From the NCBI RefSeq assembly GCF_000003815.2, contig NC_049987.1, positions 7,899,330 through 7,938,496 on the forward strand: 39,167 bases of DNA, written 5' to 3'. The notes below the pieces were generated by a model. The model had not been told where the DNA came from. It did not search any database and was given only the letters and a program-made list of their open reading frames with translations. The first letter of the stretch is position 1. Each line of letters begins with the position of its first letter. The stretch is from Branchiostoma floridae. Its lineage: Eukaryota; Chordata; Leptocardii; Amphioxiformes; Branchiostomatidae. This document shows, piece by piece, positions 38,632-39,167 of the stretch. Position numbers and translations under genes: made by a program.

Positions 38632-39167
38632 GTAAAGCAGATTTACTGTTCTGAATGATCAAGTCTATTTACATATTATTATCATATAGCCAGATGGAGT
38701 TGGCCAATCAGAGGCCCCCATTTCCCATGGGTTATCAGGCCGTAACCTCAAAAGTGGTCAGTTATTAGAATAACCGACCACTTTTTGGACCGCACCATTA
38801 TACAGGGGACAGTCATGAATTTTTTTGTACTGTTGTTTGTGTGTAAACCGTGCATAACTGTCAAAAATATTATGATTGATTGGTTATGTTAATTGGGGCT
38901 CCACATGGGGAATATATCGATACTTGAAAAGGAATTATGCTGATTTTACACATTTTCATTATTGCTTTCTAACGTGATGAAGCCGGTACCTTCCTAAATC
39001 ACTTTGTATATACGTACTTTGTCGTGCCCATGTGAAAAGGCTCTGCATGGGGGGGTACCAGGACTCCACTTAATAGTTTGTATTGCAAATAAGCCACATG
39101 TTGATGCTGATATGCTATCTCACCAACAGATGATTAGTTAAAATTATAGTTAAATGATGATGATGAA
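38632..39167 (+). other. C2CD3: C2CD3 intron 10, cut by the window edge
   Basis: No exon seen. A short imperfect hairpin (aaaagtggtcagttatt, 38750-38766, against 38769-38785) lies inside. Confidence 0.6.

Overview
The window is animal nuclear DNA with multi-exon genes, consistent GT-AG splice sites and one minor-class AT-AC intron. The gene content (a C2CD3 orthologue next to SNRPD2, a standalone NHL protein, a ubiquitin-like/RBR ligase family) and many short inverted-repeat transposons suggest an invertebrate deuterostome. A lancelet (Branchiostoma) is my best guess; that is an inference from style, not a database match.

Layout. 1-4342: mostly repeats: a four-copy ~150-bp tandem repeat (2323-2910) and a 5'-truncated non-LTR retrotransposon on the minus strand (about 2959-3760). 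4343-24617: a tandem cluster of ubiquitin-pathway genes. Three RBR-type E3 ligase paralogues lie on the plus strand (A 5656-9474, B 14644-18381, C 20913-24617), each with an N-terminal ubiquitin-like domain ending in LRL-P/Q-GG. Between A and B is a complete five-exon E2 (UBC-fold) gene on the minus strand (13910-10830) that the six-frame view hides. An almost identical first exon of a second E2 copy lies at 4365-4343, just upstream of A. The repeated unit is therefore a head-to-head E2/E3 pair: E2 left, RBR right, with their start codons 1290 and 733 bp apart. C has no E2 partner in view. 26877-28130: a single-exon NHL beta-propeller protein. 30477-33523 (minus): SNRPD2, the spliceosomal Sm-D2 protein. 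34014 to the right edge (plus): the first ten coding exons of C2CD3, a centriole/cilium protein, head-to-head with SNRPD2 over a 490-bp promoter carrying recognisable ZNF143-like, BANP-type and YY1-like motifs.

How it fits together. The E2 has the usual 147-residue length, a complete UBC core and a Cys at position 85, but reads HLN instead of HPN. The RBR proteins keep the IBR and the RING2 catalytic Cys, have lost the first RING1 zinc-ligand pair, and differ most in their repeat regions (an NNT-rich pentapeptide linker in A and B, an acidic HGPQD heptapeptide N-terminus in C). A and B share a 163-bp tract with one mismatch, and B keeps a dead copy of an A-like exon-2 start, so gene conversion or unequal exchange has been active. 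At least seven inverted-repeat elements, several with 8-11-bp target duplications, sit in introns and spacers. There is an assembly gap of 100 N at 11723-11822.

All splice models here were built by reading splice sites, phase continuity and family similarity by eye; no transcript data were available.
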